Position numbers and translations under genes: made by a program. The notes under the pieces were generated by a model, which ran no database searches, was not told the DNA's origin, and was given only the letters and a program-made list of their open reading frames with translations. A DNA stretch of 47,465 bases from JAEDHM01 sp964368645 (lineage in GTDB: Bacteria; Bacillota; Clostridia; Christensenellales; CAG-1252), in NCBI GenBank assembly GCA_964368645.1, contig CAYJBY010000023.1, forward strand, positions 1 to 47,465, written 5' to 3'. Position 1 is the stretch's first letter, and every line of letters starts with the position of its first letter. Shown in pieces: positions 1-8,974 of the stretch.

Positions 1-1
1 G

Positions 2-3000
2 ATAAAACGCACGTTTGTCACCCTATTGCTGACCGCGGCTGTGCTGTGCGGCGTTTTCTGCGCCCTGCTGATGATAGACGGCGGCAACGCTTTAACCGCC
101 TCGGCTGACGAGGGCAACGCGGTTATAACCTATCGGGAAAAGGGCGTTTATTATACCGAATACGAGCTTTACGACAGAGCAGGTTACCTAATCGACGGCT
201 TGAAAGTGACCTACACGCAGGAAAAAACCACCCTCTGGGCGGAAAAAATCAACGCCAACCGTTACCGCGTGGCGTATTCTAATCTTCCATACACCCTTTC
301 TATAGAGCGCACTCCGTTGATATACAACGTAAGCTACGGTGACTGCGAGGTGGATTCGGACGCTCCCTCGCGGTACGTTTTCGGCGTGGGCATACCCTCG
401 GCGGCGATGCCGCAAGCGGTAAAGAGCGGCTGTGAGTTCTTGGGTTGGTTGCATAACGGCGTGTCTATTGACGGCATAAGCGCGGCGGCGCACGGCGATA
501 TGGTTTTAACTCCCCAATGGCGCATATTAGACGAAGACGAAACATATACGGAGCCGATTTCTCCCGAAACGTCTCAATTTTACGCTTTGACCTTAAGGAG
601 CGGCAACGAAAAAATAACGCTGTACTCGGCGGCGGCAGGCGTGGCAAGCGTAAGCAATCCCTTTGAAACGGTAGGTTATTTTACGGAGAGCTGGACGCTT
701 AACGGAACAGCGGCGGTGCCGACTTTTTCTTCCGATAATCTGATTTACGACGCCGTGCTACAGGAAAAACGGCTTGCGGCGATGAACTACGATATATTCA
801 AGGGCGGCACGGACGGCGAAACCGTCACCGCGAGGGGGCTTGCCTCCAAGGGTTATTATTCGGGCTTTGACGCCAACACCTACGGTGAAGCGGCGGCGGT
901 GAACCGCGACGGCTTTTCCTTTTTCGGCTGGTTCCGTGACGAGGCACAGCAAATCCCTGCCTTGAACGGCGGCGAGGGGCTTTATGCCGTTTGGACGCTT
1001 AACGAGGGAATCACCACCGCGGCTAATCTGTTGGACGGCGATTCGGTCTATTACGGACAAAGGGTGGTTTTATCCGACCGACTTATCAACGAGCACCCCC
1101 GAAACGGCGTTACAGCTCGGGCGATAAGCTGGTACAAGGGGGATAAAACGGTAATTTTTCACGATTTCGGCGTGCTTTACACTGTGGCTGATTCCGCAAC
1201 CGTCAGCGGCTACGACTGCGACGTGCGGTGGTCGGCGGTAATCAACGGCGTGGAGCTTACCACCACCGCCAGAGCGAAAATCAATCTTTTAATCAATATT
1301 AAGCCCGTACCGTTGGCGGCAGAGCTGACGGCTTCGGAATTGGTATATAACGGCGCAATTCAGACACTGCCTATCACATATCGGGTGGCTACGGAGCTAC
1401 TTGACGATGAAACCGCGGCTACGGTCGGCTCTGCGTTCGGCGCGGAATACGGCGCGGCGGAAAGCTGGTACGGCAAGCAGGGCGAGGGACTTTGCGTGGC
1501 GGCAGGAAGTCTTAGCTTTACCCCCTTTGCCGAGGGTACCGCTTGGGACGGTACGGTGAAAAGAGCGGGAAGTTACCGTCTGGGTGCGCTTGCGCTTAAC
1601 AAGGACGGCTTGCTTAGAAACGGCAATTATCTGTGGGCAGGGAGCGAAAGCTCCGTTTGCGAGGATTATTTTGAGTTTTCGGTACAGAAAAAGCGAGTGG
1701 ATTTCGTCTATTACTACGTAACCTACACGCTGGGCGGCTCCGCACCCCAAAAGGTGATAACGGACGTCAACGTGACTAACGGAACGGGGCTGACCGAGGG
1801 CGAGGAAAGGTGGTATTTCAGCGTGTTGGGCTTATGCGGCGGCGATTACGAAAATTCAAGAGCGGCTATCGCGGCGGCGTTGACGATATGCTCTAAAGAC
1901 GGTGCGGCGGCGGAACCGTTGCACGCTGGCTATTACGGCGTAACAATCAGGCTTGGCGAGCTAAGTACGATTAACAACGATTATCAGCCCTATTATTCTC
2001 TGCGGCGTTGGCGGTATGACGGAAGCTGGAACTACGTAACCGAGCCGTCTAATGCTGTGGCTCAATCCGCCGCGTATATCTCTCCGATTTATTTGAAGGT
2101 CAGCTCGGAGCGTATTGACGGGAGCAGTGTTTACAGCGGTACGCCCAAGGGCGTCAGGGTAACGGCGGAGGGATTGTCCGCGGCAGAAGACGTAACGGTA
2201 CTGGACGAAAACGGCGCGGTTCTGGGCAGAATAACCCATAGCTCTCCCACCTTTAACGTCACTGCGGTCAACGCAGGCAGCTACCATATCAAGCTGTTCA
2301 GTCAAAACGGCGATTATACCTTTTCCCGCGGTGAGGAGGAGGGGGGCGTTATGGTTAAAAAGCCCCAAGCCGTGGACTTCGAGATTACCCAAAAGCCCGT
2401 AACGGTACTATGGCGCGGCGATAACATCGACGTGCTTAACGGCGAGGCGTTTTGCACCTACGACGGCTTTTATCATACCCTAGCCGCAGGCTACGTTGTT
2501 TCGGAAACGGTGGACGACGGTGACGGCAAGGTTTACGCCGCGGACGAGGGTGTGCTGTTTGCGGTCAAGGGCGGCGGCTTAGACAACGGTAGCTACCTAA
2601 TCGACTGTGAGAACAGCGAAAATTATTGCGTGACTAATCCGCAGATTAAGCTGACGATTCAAAGACGCGCGGTGTACGCGGTCTTCGGCAAAAGCGGTTA
2701 TTACGTCTATGACGGCGCGGCTCACGGAGTTAAGCTGTATTTTGACGGAGTACTGGACGGCGAGGCTGTGGAGCTTCCCGAAAACTGTTACAGTCTGGAC
2801 GAGGGCGGCGTTTATAACCCCTTTACTTCCTTGTTTTCGGGTGTTAAAGCAGGCGAATACTCTATGAGAGTTTACGGCGTTAAGGACAAGTCGGGCAAGG
2901 ATAATTACGTTTTGTACGGTGCAGACAACGCTACCCTTTTAAGAGCGGAGCCGATTACCGCGGCAATAACCGTCAGACCTCGCGCGGTCAGCTTACGGTT

Positions 3001-5041
3001 CAGCGGTACGGATTTGGCATATAACGGGGAGAAACAAGCCCCGACGGCGGTATGCGCCAACTTGGTTAAGGGCGACAAACTGGATTTTTGGTACCTTGAC
3101 GGAGAGCTTGAGGGCGTAACCTACGTCAGCGCGGCGGCGGCGGTGGGCGAGTACAATACAATAGTCGGCGGCATCGTCGAAAGTGCGGACAGCCCTAATT
3201 ACACTATGGAAAACGCCGTGGGCGGCAGTACGAGCTGGCGCATAGTGACCGCGGCGGTGACAATAAGCTGGGAGTCGTCCGAGACCATTATCTATAACGG
3301 CACCTATCAGGGCGTGAAAATGCACGTCGGCGGTTTGGCGGAAAACGACGCCGTTATCCTTCGTTGCTCCTTTACGGGAGACGTGAAATTCCTTTGCGAC
3401 GGCGCATTAATCGCTTATGACGGCGAGGCGTTTTACTTCAAGGCGGAGCAAGGCTCGGTGGACGCGCAGGCGGTGGGACTTCACGCAGGCGGCTACTCGT
3501 TACAGCTTACCTCGCTAAGCTCCTTAACGGAGGGCGATTGCTATTATCTTTCCAAGGACAGCGGAATGAGCGTTGACTGGACGGTGGAACGCAGGGCGAT
3601 AAGCGTAGCGTGGAGCGGTGAAAACTCCTATTCGGAAAACGGCGTGCTTTGCGTGCCTTATTCGGGAGCGGCTACCTCTGTTGCACCGTCGGCTGTGACC
3701 GTGGGCTTGCCGAAGGGAGCGGCGGCGGACGGGATTATCGAAAACGACAGGGTGGAATTCTCGGCGGATAACGGAGTAAACGGTACCGTGGGCGAGGAGC
3801 TGACGGCGGTTTGCACCTCGCTTAACCCCGATTATATCGTTTCGGCAGGGGCAACCGCGGTTTGGAAAATCGTCAAACGGCAGGTGCAATTGTTTGTGTC
3901 GGGCGATTCGACTTTTGTATATAACGGCGCGGCGCAGGGCGTGACAATTAAGGCAACGGCGGCGGATATTCCTGCGGTGTATTCCTTTGCAATATCGGAG
4001 GGGGCGGCAGGGGTAGGCTCCTTGGGCTTGACCTCGGATAACTCTGCCGAGTTTACCGCCGTATCGGCAGGCACTTATACGGTCACTGCCACACCCGAGG
4101 GGGAGAACCCCTACTACGTTACCGAAACGCAATGCTTTACCTTTAGCATTACTCCCCGAATTGTTCGGGTGGAATGGCTAAGTCAAAGCTTCGTTTACGA
4201 CGGCAACAGCCACGGAATAACCGCACGGGCGGCTAATCTCGTTGGCGCGGACAGCGTGGAATTCGAGTATAGGGACGAGGGCAACGTCACGCAAAACGGC
4301 GTGAGCTACCCCTATAAGCGGTGGGCGACGGAAAAGGGCGAGTATGCGGCAGGACTTAAGGGCTTGACGGACTCCTGCGGCGGCAATTACGCCTTAAACG
4401 GCGACGAAGCGGCAAATTATGCGCTGTGGAGCATTACGCCCCTGCGGTTGGAGCTTTCGCTGACGGAAACCGACCTTATCTATAACGGTAAAACCCAAAT
4501 TCTGCGGCTGAACGCGGAGGGCTTGGCGGCTAACGGCTCGGCTGTTTTACAGCTGACAACCGAAGGAGGCGCGATTCCCCTAAACGGAACCTTGTTAAGC
4601 GGAGAGGAGGGGAACGACAGATACTCCGTAACCGTGAGCGGAGCCGCACCCTATATCGATATCGCCGTGATACACGCAGGCGCGTACGGCGTAGAGCTTT
4701 CCGCACCTGACGGCTGTTGTGTTTTGTCCGAAACCGACTTTGCTTGGACGGTTAGCCCCAAGACTCTGACGCTGGGGTGGGGCGGCTTCCGCAACCATAT
4801 ATATATCACGGGTGCGCGCGCACGCGTAAACGCGGTGCTTTTCGGAGTTGAAGAGGGCGACGTTTGCAACCCGATTTACAAAACGGGCGAGGGCTACGCC
4901 TATCAATCCGACCAAAAGGGCGTTTTCGTAGCCGCCTTAAACGGCGTGGATAACGGCGACTACGTTATCGGGAGCTTTGTCGAGTACGAGTGGCGTGTGG
5001 ACACCTTGGGCAACTGCCTTAAAAGCCTGTTTTGCCGTTGA
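2..5041 (+). CDS. Very large exported repeat protein (Listeria-Bacteroides repeats plus MBG-type modules), 5' end cut by the window
   Basis: The reading frame is open from base 2, and the segment starting IKRTFVTLLLTAAVL is the basic and hydrophobic part of a signal peptide with a likely cleavage after TASA. The true start therefore probably lies just before the window; the TTG at 26 is only the first start-like codon inside it. At least 1679 residues are present. The first third has InlB/Flg_new-like segments (FLGWLHNG, FFGWFRDE). From about base 1330 to 4780 there are about ten MBG-like Ig-fold modules marked by Y-N/D/S-G motifs near bases 1340, 2125, 2455, 2705, 3015, 3290, 3655, 3915, 4190 and 4475. 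The protein ends in NCLKSLFCR with no LPXTG motif, C-terminal membrane anchor or SLH domain, so its attachment is unclear. A surface or adhesive role is inference from the architecture. Confidence 0.8.
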   Translation: MKRTFVTLLLTAAVLCGVFCALLMIDGGNALTASADEGNAVITYREKGVYYTEYELYDRAGYLIDGLKVTYTQEKTTLWAEKINANRYRVAYSNLPYTLSIERTPLIYNVSYGDCEVDSDAPSRYVFGVGIPSAAMPQAVKSGCEFLGWLHNGVSIDGISAAAHGDMVLTPQWRILDEDETYTEPISPETSQFYALTLRSGNEKITLYSAAAGVASVSNPFETVGYFTESWTLNGTAAVPTFSSDNLIYDAVLQEKRLAAMNYDIFKGGTDGETVTARGLASKGYYSGFDANTYGEAAAVNRDGFSFFGWFRDEAQQIPALNGGEGLYAVWTLNEGITTAANLLDGDSVYYGQRVVLSDRLINEHPRNGVTARAISWYKGDKTVIFHDFGVLYTVADSATVSGYDCDVRWSAVINGVELTTTARAKINLLINIKPVPLAAELTASELVYNGAIQTLPITYRVATELLDDETAATVGSAFGAEYGAAESWYGKQGEGLCVAAGSLSFTPFAEGTAWDGTVKRAGSYRLGALALNKDGLLRNGNYLWAGSESSVCEDYFEFSVQKKRVDFVYYYVTYTLGGSAPQKVITDVNVTNGTGLTEGEERWYFSVLGLCGGDYENSRAAIAAALTICSKDGAAAEPLHAGYYGVTIRLGELSTINNDYQPYYSLRRWRYDGSWNYVTEPSNAVAQSAAYISPIYLKVSSERIDGSSVYSGTPKGVRVTAEGLSAAEDVTVLDENGAVLGRITHSSPTFNVTAVNAGSYHIKLFSQNGDYTFSRGEEEGGVMVKKPQAVDFEITQKPVTVLWRGDNIDVLNGEAFCTYDGFYHTLAAGYVVSETVDDGDGKVYAADEGVLFAVKGGGLDNGSYLIDCENSENYCVTNPQIKLTIQRRAVYAVFGKSGYYVYDGAAHGVKLYFDGVLDGEAVELPENCYSLDEGGVYNPFTSLFSGVKAGEYSMRVYGVKDKSGKDNYVLYGADNATLLRAEPITAAITVRPRAVSLRFSGTDLAYNGEKQAPTAVCANLVKGDKLDFWYLDGELEGVTYVSAAAAVGEYNTIVGGIVESADSPNYTMENAVGGSTSWRIVTAAVTISWESSETIIYNGTYQGVKMHVGGLAENDAVILRCSFTGDVKFLCDGALIAYDGEAFYFKAEQGSVDAQAVGLHAGGYSLQLTSLSSLTEGDCYYLSKDSGMSVDWTVERRAISVAWSGENSYSENGVLCVPYSGAATSVAPSAVTVGLPKGAAADGIIENDRVEFSADNGVNGTVGEELTAVCTSLNPDYIVSAGATAVWKIVKRQVQLFVSGDSTFVYNGAAQGVTIKATAADIPAVYSFAISEGAAGVGSLGLTSDNSAEFTAVSAGTYTVTATPEGENPYYVTETQCFTFSITPRIVRVEWLSQSFVYDGNSHGITARAANLVGADSVEFEYRDEGNVTQNGVSYPYKRWATEKGEYAAGLKGLTDSCGGNYALNGDEAANYALWSITPLRLELSLTETDLIYNGKTQILRLNAEGLAANGSAVLQLTTEGGAIPLNGTLLSGEEGNDRYSVTVSGAAPYIDIAVIHAGAYGVELSAPDGCCVLSETDFAWTVSPKTLTLGWGGFRNHIYITGARARVNAVLFGVEEGDVCNPIYKTGEGYAYQSDQKGVFVAALNGVDNGDYVIGSFVEYEWRVDTLGNCLKSLFCR

Positions 5042-5123
5042 AACGGTACGCACCTCGCCGATTAACGGGCAAAATAGCCGCCGAAACGGTACGCACCTAG
5101 CCGATTAACGGGCAAAATAGCCG
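5041..5123. repeat. 43-bp tandem duplication
   Basis: A 40-bp segment beginning AAACGGTACGCACCT at 5041 recurs at 5084 after a 3-bp CCG spacer, with a single difference (C versus A at the sixteenth base). It starts at the stop codon of the large exported protein. It looks like a recent local duplication, and no coding role is seen. Confidence 0.85.
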
Positions 5124-5311
5124 TAATAGCCGCGTTTACGGACGGTAACGCGTCCGAATAAGCGGTCGTAGGCGGCGACGCGGCGGCTTTACCGAGAATA
5201 CGAATTGTGGTTTACGGACGGACAAAACCACAAAATAGCGGTTAAAATTGATTATTAAGGAAATTTAATAATATTTATCCCCGTTTTGGAAAAATAATTT
5301 CGGTCAAATGT
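5124..5311 (+). other. Non-coding spacer with two stem-loops
   Basis: No gene is seen here. A 9-bp stem TTGTGGTTT (5205-5213) pairs with AAACCACAA (5225-5233). An AT-rich stem ATTATTAA (5251-5258) pairs with TTAATAAT (5265-5272). Neither is followed by a run of T, so they are weak candidates for ending transcription of the exported-protein gene. Confidence 0.4.
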
Positions 5312-5340
5312 TTGACAGCTTTATATTAGATAACTATAAT
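5312..5340 (+). promoter_or_regulatory. Consensus sigma-A type promoter of the S10 operon
   Basis: TTGACA at 5312-5317 and TATAAT at 5335-5340 are separated by exactly 17 bp, a full match to the housekeeping sigma consensus. It points to rpsJ, 201 bp downstream, and is the obvious start of the ribosomal superoperon. This gene block starts from its own promoter instead of following directly after tuf. Confidence 0.9.
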
Positions 5341-5346
5341 TGACTT

Positions 5347-5535
5347 GTTGTGTGGTTTCCCGCTGACGGATGAAGCGTGAGGTTACCCTGATACCCGGGG
5401 ATAGTTCACGTGGACCAGTCCGATCAATCGGGCGCTAACTCTATGGCAAACGCGGTTATACGCTTTGCCAAAAATTTACGGGAAATACGAAACACACGGA
5501 TAAGAAACATATTTCGAGTTAGAAAACAGGAGGTA
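5347..5535 (+). promoter_or_regulatory. Candidate structured mRNA leader of the S10 operon
   Basis: The roughly 190-nt untranslated leader folds by eye into three hairpins. The first is a bulged stem: CGTGA (5376-5380) pairs with TCACG (5406-5410), and inside it CCCTG (5386-5390) pairs with CGGGG (5396-5400). The second is GTCCGA (5418-5423) with TCGGGC (5428-5433) around a UCAA loop. The third is GGCAAA (5445-5450) with TTTGCC (5464-5469) and an inner GCG/CGC. Such leaders often bind a ribosomal protein of the operon for feedback control. That role is inference here, and I could not match a named family. Confidence 0.55.
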
Positions 5536-5541
5536 CTCAAA

Positions 5542-5850
5542 ATGGCAGGACAAACAATACGCATTAAGCTTAAGGCTTACGATCACAAGCTGGTTGACGA
5601 CGTAGCTCAGAAGATCGCGTCCGTTATAGTTGAAAACGGAGCGAAAATCAGCGGACCTATCCCTCTCCCCACCGAGAGAGAAATCGTAACCATTCTTCGC
5701 TCTCCCCACAAGTATAAGGACAGCAGAGAGCAGTTCGAGATGCGTACTCACAAGAGATTAATCCACATCTACAATCCCAGCAACAAGGTTGTCAGCAGTC
5801 TTATGACGGTAGATATCCCCGCGGGCGTAGATATTAAGATTAAGCTTTAA
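5542..5850 (+). CDS. rpsJ: 30S ribosomal protein S10
   Basis: The 102-residue product has the normal S10 length and motifs (GPIPLPTE, RTHKRL, IYNPS). S10 sits in the 30S head and also serves as NusE in antitermination. The ATG at 5542 is chosen because AGGAGGT at 5529-5535 precedes it. The in-frame GTG at 5410 would add residues unlike any S10 and lies in the folded leader. It is the first gene of the S10-spc superoperon, behind the promoter at 5312. Confidence 0.97.
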   Translation: MAGQTIRIKLKAYDHKLVDDVAQKIASVIVENGAKISGPIPLPTEREIVTILRSPHKYKDSREQFEMRTHKRLIHIYNPSNKVVSSLMTVDIPAGVDIKIKL

Positions 5851-5893
5851 TTAGGTATCAATTCAATATTATATACGGAGGTGAACTTTATTC

Positions 5894-6523
5894 ATGAATA
5901 AAGCAATCATTGGAAAGAAGCTGGGTATGTCTCAGGTGTTTGCACAGGATGGCAGCAAGATACCGGTAACGGTTATCGAGGCGGGTCCATGTCCGGTAGT
6001 GCATCTCAAAACAGTCGAAAAAGACGGATATGTTGCCGCACAGGTAGCATTTGCGTCTATTAACAAGGTCAACAAGCCCGACGCTGGTCAGTACAAGGCC
6101 GCAGGCATTAAGCCGATGCGTTATTTAAGAGAGCTTAAGATTGACACCGCTAACCTCAAGGTAGGCGATACCATTGACTGCACCGCTTTTGCAGAGGGTG
6201 ACAAGGTGGACGTCAGCGGTACCACTAGAGGCCGCGGTTACACGGGCGTTATCCAGAGATGGAACGCACACCGTATCGGACCTATGTCCCACGGTACCGG
6301 TCCTATCCACCGTTCCGTCGGTTCTATGTCGGCTCACACCGACCCCGGTAGGGTTTTCAAAAACAAGAAGATGGCAGGTCAGTACGGTCACGAAAACGTA
6401 ACCATTCAGAATTTGGTTATCGTGAGAGTGGATGCAGCTCGCAACCTGTTACTGGTTAAGGGCGCCGTTCCCGGCCCCAAGGGCAGTCTCGTTACCGTAA
6501 AAGAGACGGTTAAGAGGAGGTAA
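5894..6523 (+). CDS. rplC: 50S ribosomal protein L3
   Basis: The 209-residue product begins MNKAIIGKKLGMSQVF and carries the L3 core GTTRGRGYTGVIQRWN and the basic loop that reaches toward the peptidyl-transferase centre (RVFKNKKMAGQYG). Its length is typical. A GGAGGTG Shine-Dalgarno sequence lies about 10 bp before the ATG. The 43-bp gap after rpsJ is one of the longer gaps inside the operon but holds no terminator. Confidence 0.97.
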   Translation: MNKAIIGKKLGMSQVFAQDGSKIPVTVIEAGPCPVVHLKTVEKDGYVAAQVAFASINKVNKPDAGQYKAAGIKPMRYLRELKIDTANLKVGDTIDCTAFAEGDKVDVSGTTRGRGYTGVIQRWNAHRIGPMSHGTGPIHRSVGSMSAHTDPGRVFKNKKMAGQYGHENVTIQNLVIVRVDAARNLLLVKGAVPGPKGSLVTVKETVKRR

Positions 6524-6528
6524 CGACA

Positions 6529-7149
6529 ATGAAAGTTAAGGTATTTAACAAAGAGGCAAAGGAAGTAAAAGAGATAGAGCTTTCCGAAGTAGTGTTCGGC
6601 AGAGACTTCAGCGCCCCGTTAGTCCATCAGGTTGTGGTTGCTCAGCTTGCTAACAAGCGTCAGGGCACCAAGTCCGCTTTAACTCGTACAGAGGTTAGAG
6701 GCGGCGGACGCAAGCCTTGGAGACAGAAGGGCACCGGTCAGGCTCGTCAGGGCAGTACCAGAGCTCCCCAGTGGATAAAGGGCGGCGTCGTGTTCGCTCC
6801 GAAGCCGAGAGATTTCTCTCAGAGCATCAACAAGACGATGCGTCGCGAGGCAATCAAGAGCGCGTTATCCAAGAAGCTTACGGACAATGAGATTATCGTT
6901 CTTGACCAGTTCGCGCTGACCGCTCCCAAGACTCGTGAGGTCGCTGCGATCCTTAAGAACTTCGGTCTTGATAAGAGCACGTTAATCGTCGTTAAGGACG
7001 AGGCAGAGGTTGCAGTTGCAGCTCGCAACATCGAAAGAGTGACCACCGTCAATTCCGACCTAATCAACGTTTACGACGTAGTGGCCAACAGCAAGTGTCT
7101 TATGACCGAGGCCGCTATCCGCGTGATAGAGGAGGCTTACAATGACTAA
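6529..7149 (+). CDS. rplD: 50S ribosomal protein L4
   Basis: The 206-residue product has the L4 extended loop (RGGGRKPWRQKGTGQARQG), which lines the peptide exit tunnel. In Gammaproteobacteria L4 also represses the S10 operon; nothing here shows that this applies. The ribosome-binding site GAGGAGG overlaps the rplC stop codon, and the 3' end overlaps rplW by 8 bp, so translation is probably coupled. Confidence 0.97.
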   Translation: MKVKVFNKEAKEVKEIELSEVVFGRDFSAPLVHQVVVAQLANKRQGTKSALTRTEVRGGGRKPWRQKGTGQARQGSTRAPQWIKGGVVFAPKPRDFSQSINKTMRREAIKSALSKKLTDNEIIVLDQFALTAPKTREVAAILKNFGLDKSTLIVVKDEAEVAVAARNIERVTTVNSDLINVYDVVANSKCLMTEAAIRVIEEAYND

Positions 7150-7432
7150 TTACGACATCATTAAAAAACCCGTTTTAACCGAAAAGAGTTACAGCGGTAT
7201 AGCCGATAAGAAGTACACCTTCAAAGTGGACACCAAAGCCACCAAGGTCGAGATCAAGCAGGCTATCGAGCAGATTTTCAACGTCAAGGTTGCCAAGGTC
7301 AACACCGTCAACGTGCTGGGCAAGGTAAAAAGACGCGGAGCAACCTCCGGTAAAAGACCCGATTACAAAAAGGCAATCGTTCAGCTTACCGAGGATAGCA
7401 AGAGCATCGAGTTCTTCGAAAGCTTGAATTAA
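7142..7432 (+). CDS. rplW: 50S ribosomal protein L23
   Basis: The 96-residue product has the usual L23 motifs (DIIKKPVLTEKSY, YTFKVD, VNTVNVLGK). L23 sits at the exit of the tunnel and docks the signal recognition particle and trigger factor. The ATG at 7142 lies within the last codons of rplD, with GAGGAGG just upstream. Confidence 0.97.
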   Translation: MTNYDIIKKPVLTEKSYSGIADKKYTFKVDTKATKVEIKQAIEQIFNVKVAKVNTVNVLGKVKRRGATSGKRPDYKKAIVQLTEDSKSIEFFESLN

Positions 7433-7443
7433 GGAGGCACAAT

Positions 7444-8271
7444 ATGGGAATCAAGAGATATAAACCTACGACTTCCTCCCGTCGTTTTATGAGCGTTTCC
7501 ACCTTTGAGGAAATCACCAAGAAGACTCCGGAAAGATCACTCATCGTTTCCTTAAGCAAGAGCGGCGGACGTAACGTCAACGGCAGAATTACCGTCAGAC
7601 ACATCGGTGGCGGCAACAGACAAAAGTACAGAATAATCGACTTCAAGCGCAATAAGGACAATATCCCCGCTAAGGTTGCGGCAATCGAGTACGATCCCAA
7701 CCGCACCGCGAACATCGCATTGCTGGTTTACGCGGACGGCGAAAAGAGATACATTCTCGCTCCTATCGGCTTGACAGTAGGCGACACCGTTATATCCGGT
7801 GAGACCGCAGACATCAAGGTCGGCAACTGCTTACCTCTCGCTAATATCCCCGTCGGCACCACGATTCACAATCTGGAGCTGGACGCAGGCAGAGGCGGCA
7901 AGGTAGCCAGAAGCGCAGGCATCTTCGCTCAGCTTATGGCTAAGGAAGCCAAGGGCGCAATCGTAAGAATGCCCAGCGGCGAGATGAGATACATTCCTCT
8001 TAAGTGCCGCGCGACCATCGGTGAAGTCGGCAACGTAGAGAACGAAATCATTTCCTTGGGTAAGGCCGGACGTAAGAGACATATGGGTGTCAGACCTACC
8101 GTTAGAGGCGTTGTAATGAACCCTTGCGATCACCCTCACGGCGGTGGCGAAGGCAAGTCGCCTATCGGTATGCCCAGTCCTGTGACCCCTTGGGGCAAGC
8201 CTGCTTTGGGCTATAAGACTCGCAAGAAGAAGAACAGAAGCAATAAGTTCATCATCAAGCGTATTAACTAG
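7444..8271 (+). CDS. rplB: 50S ribosomal protein L2
   Basis: The 275-residue product is full length for L2. It has the KSGGRNVNGRITVRHIGGG segment and the conserved C-terminal HPHGGGEGKSPIG loop whose histidine lies near the peptidyl-transferase centre. Its start follows a clear GGAGG 11 bp after rplW. It binds domain IV of 23S rRNA and supports subunit association. Confidence 0.97.
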   Translation: MGIKRYKPTTSSRRFMSVSTFEEITKKTPERSLIVSLSKSGGRNVNGRITVRHIGGGNRQKYRIIDFKRNKDNIPAKVAAIEYDPNRTANIALLVYADGEKRYILAPIGLTVGDTVISGETADIKVGNCLPLANIPVGTTIHNLELDAGRGGKVARSAGIFAQLMAKEAKGAIVRMPSGEMRYIPLKCRATIGEVGNVENEIISLGKAGRKRHMGVRPTVRGVVMNPCDHPHGGGEGKSPIGMPSPVTPWGKPALGYKTRKKKNRSNKFIIKRIN

Positions 8272-8282
8272 GAGGATTTGAA

Positions 8283-8564
8283 ATGAGTAGAAGCGTTAAA
8301 AAAGGACCTTATATAGAAGAAAGGTTGCTTAACAGAGTAATCGCTATGAATAACGGCACCGCCGAGAAGAAGGTAGTTAAGACTTGGTCCAGATCTTCCA
8401 CCATATTCCCTGCGATGATAGGGCATACGATAGCCGTTCACGACGGCAGGAAGCACGTTCCCGTCTATGTAACCGAAGATATGGTCGGCTGCAAGCTGGG
8501 CGAGTTCGCTCCCACCCGTACGTTCAAGGGTCATTCAGGCTCCAAGAACGCCACAGGCAAATAA
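8283..8564 (+). CDS. rpsS: 30S ribosomal protein S19
   Basis: The 93-residue product begins MSRSVKKGPYIEERLL, has the WSRSSTIFP block and ends in the basic FKGHSGSKN segment typical of S19. S19 forms a head contact with S13 near the A-site tRNA. AGGAGG precedes the ATG and overlaps the rplB stop region. Confidence 0.97.
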   Translation: MSRSVKKGPYIEERLLNRVIAMNNGTAEKKVVKTWSRSSTIFPAMIGHTIAVHDGRKHVPVYVTEDMVGCKLGEFAPTRTFKGHSGSKNATGK

Positions 8565-8577
8565 TTAGGAGGATATT

Positions 8578-8964
8578 ATGGCTACCAGAATGAAAGAAAA
8601 AGCAGCAAAACGTCAGGAAAACGCCGATAAGCGTCCTTACGCTACCGCCAAATATATCCGTATTTCTCCCTTCAAGGTAAGAATCGTTTTGGACGTTATC
8701 AGAGGAATGAGTTATACAGACGCCGTTGCAACGCTGAAGAACACTTCTAAGTCCGCAAGCCCCGCCATTCTCAAGGTTCTTAATTCCGCAGCAGCTAATG
8801 CTGAGAATAACCTGAATATGGCAAAGAGCGACTTATTCGTGGCAGAAGCATTCGCAGATCAGGGCCCCGTTCTTAAGAGAATACAGCCCAGAGCGAAAGG
8901 CAGAGCGTACCGCATACTCAAGAGAACCTGTCACATAACGGTTGTCCTTGACGAAGCGAAGTAG
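8578..8964 (+). CDS. rplV: 50S ribosomal protein L22
   Basis: The 128-residue product holds the L22 core (ATAKYIRISPFKVRIVLDVIRG) and the beta-hairpin end (RAKGRAYRILKRTCHITVVL) that lines the exit tunnel. It is about 15 residues longer than common L22 because of a charged N-terminal extension (MATRMKEKAAKRQENADKR). AGGAGG sits right before the ATG, so the extension is likely translated. Confidence 0.96.
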   Translation: MATRMKEKAAKRQENADKRPYATAKYIRISPFKVRIVLDVIRGMSYTDAVATLKNTSKSASPAILKVLNSAAANAENNLNMAKSDLFVAEAFADQGPVLKRIQPRAKGRAYRILKRTCHITVVLDEAK

Positions 8965-8974
8965 GAGGTAAGAT

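Noticed and set aside
3524..4132. Minus-strand frame of 202 codons in the giant surface protein
   Set aside because: Arg/His/Cys-rich shadow of the repeat-coding strand with no start signal.
5410..5541. Longer rpsJ reading from an upstream GTG
   Set aside because: It adds 44 residues unlike S10, runs through the folded leader and has no ribosome-binding site; the ATG at 5542 has AGGAGGT.
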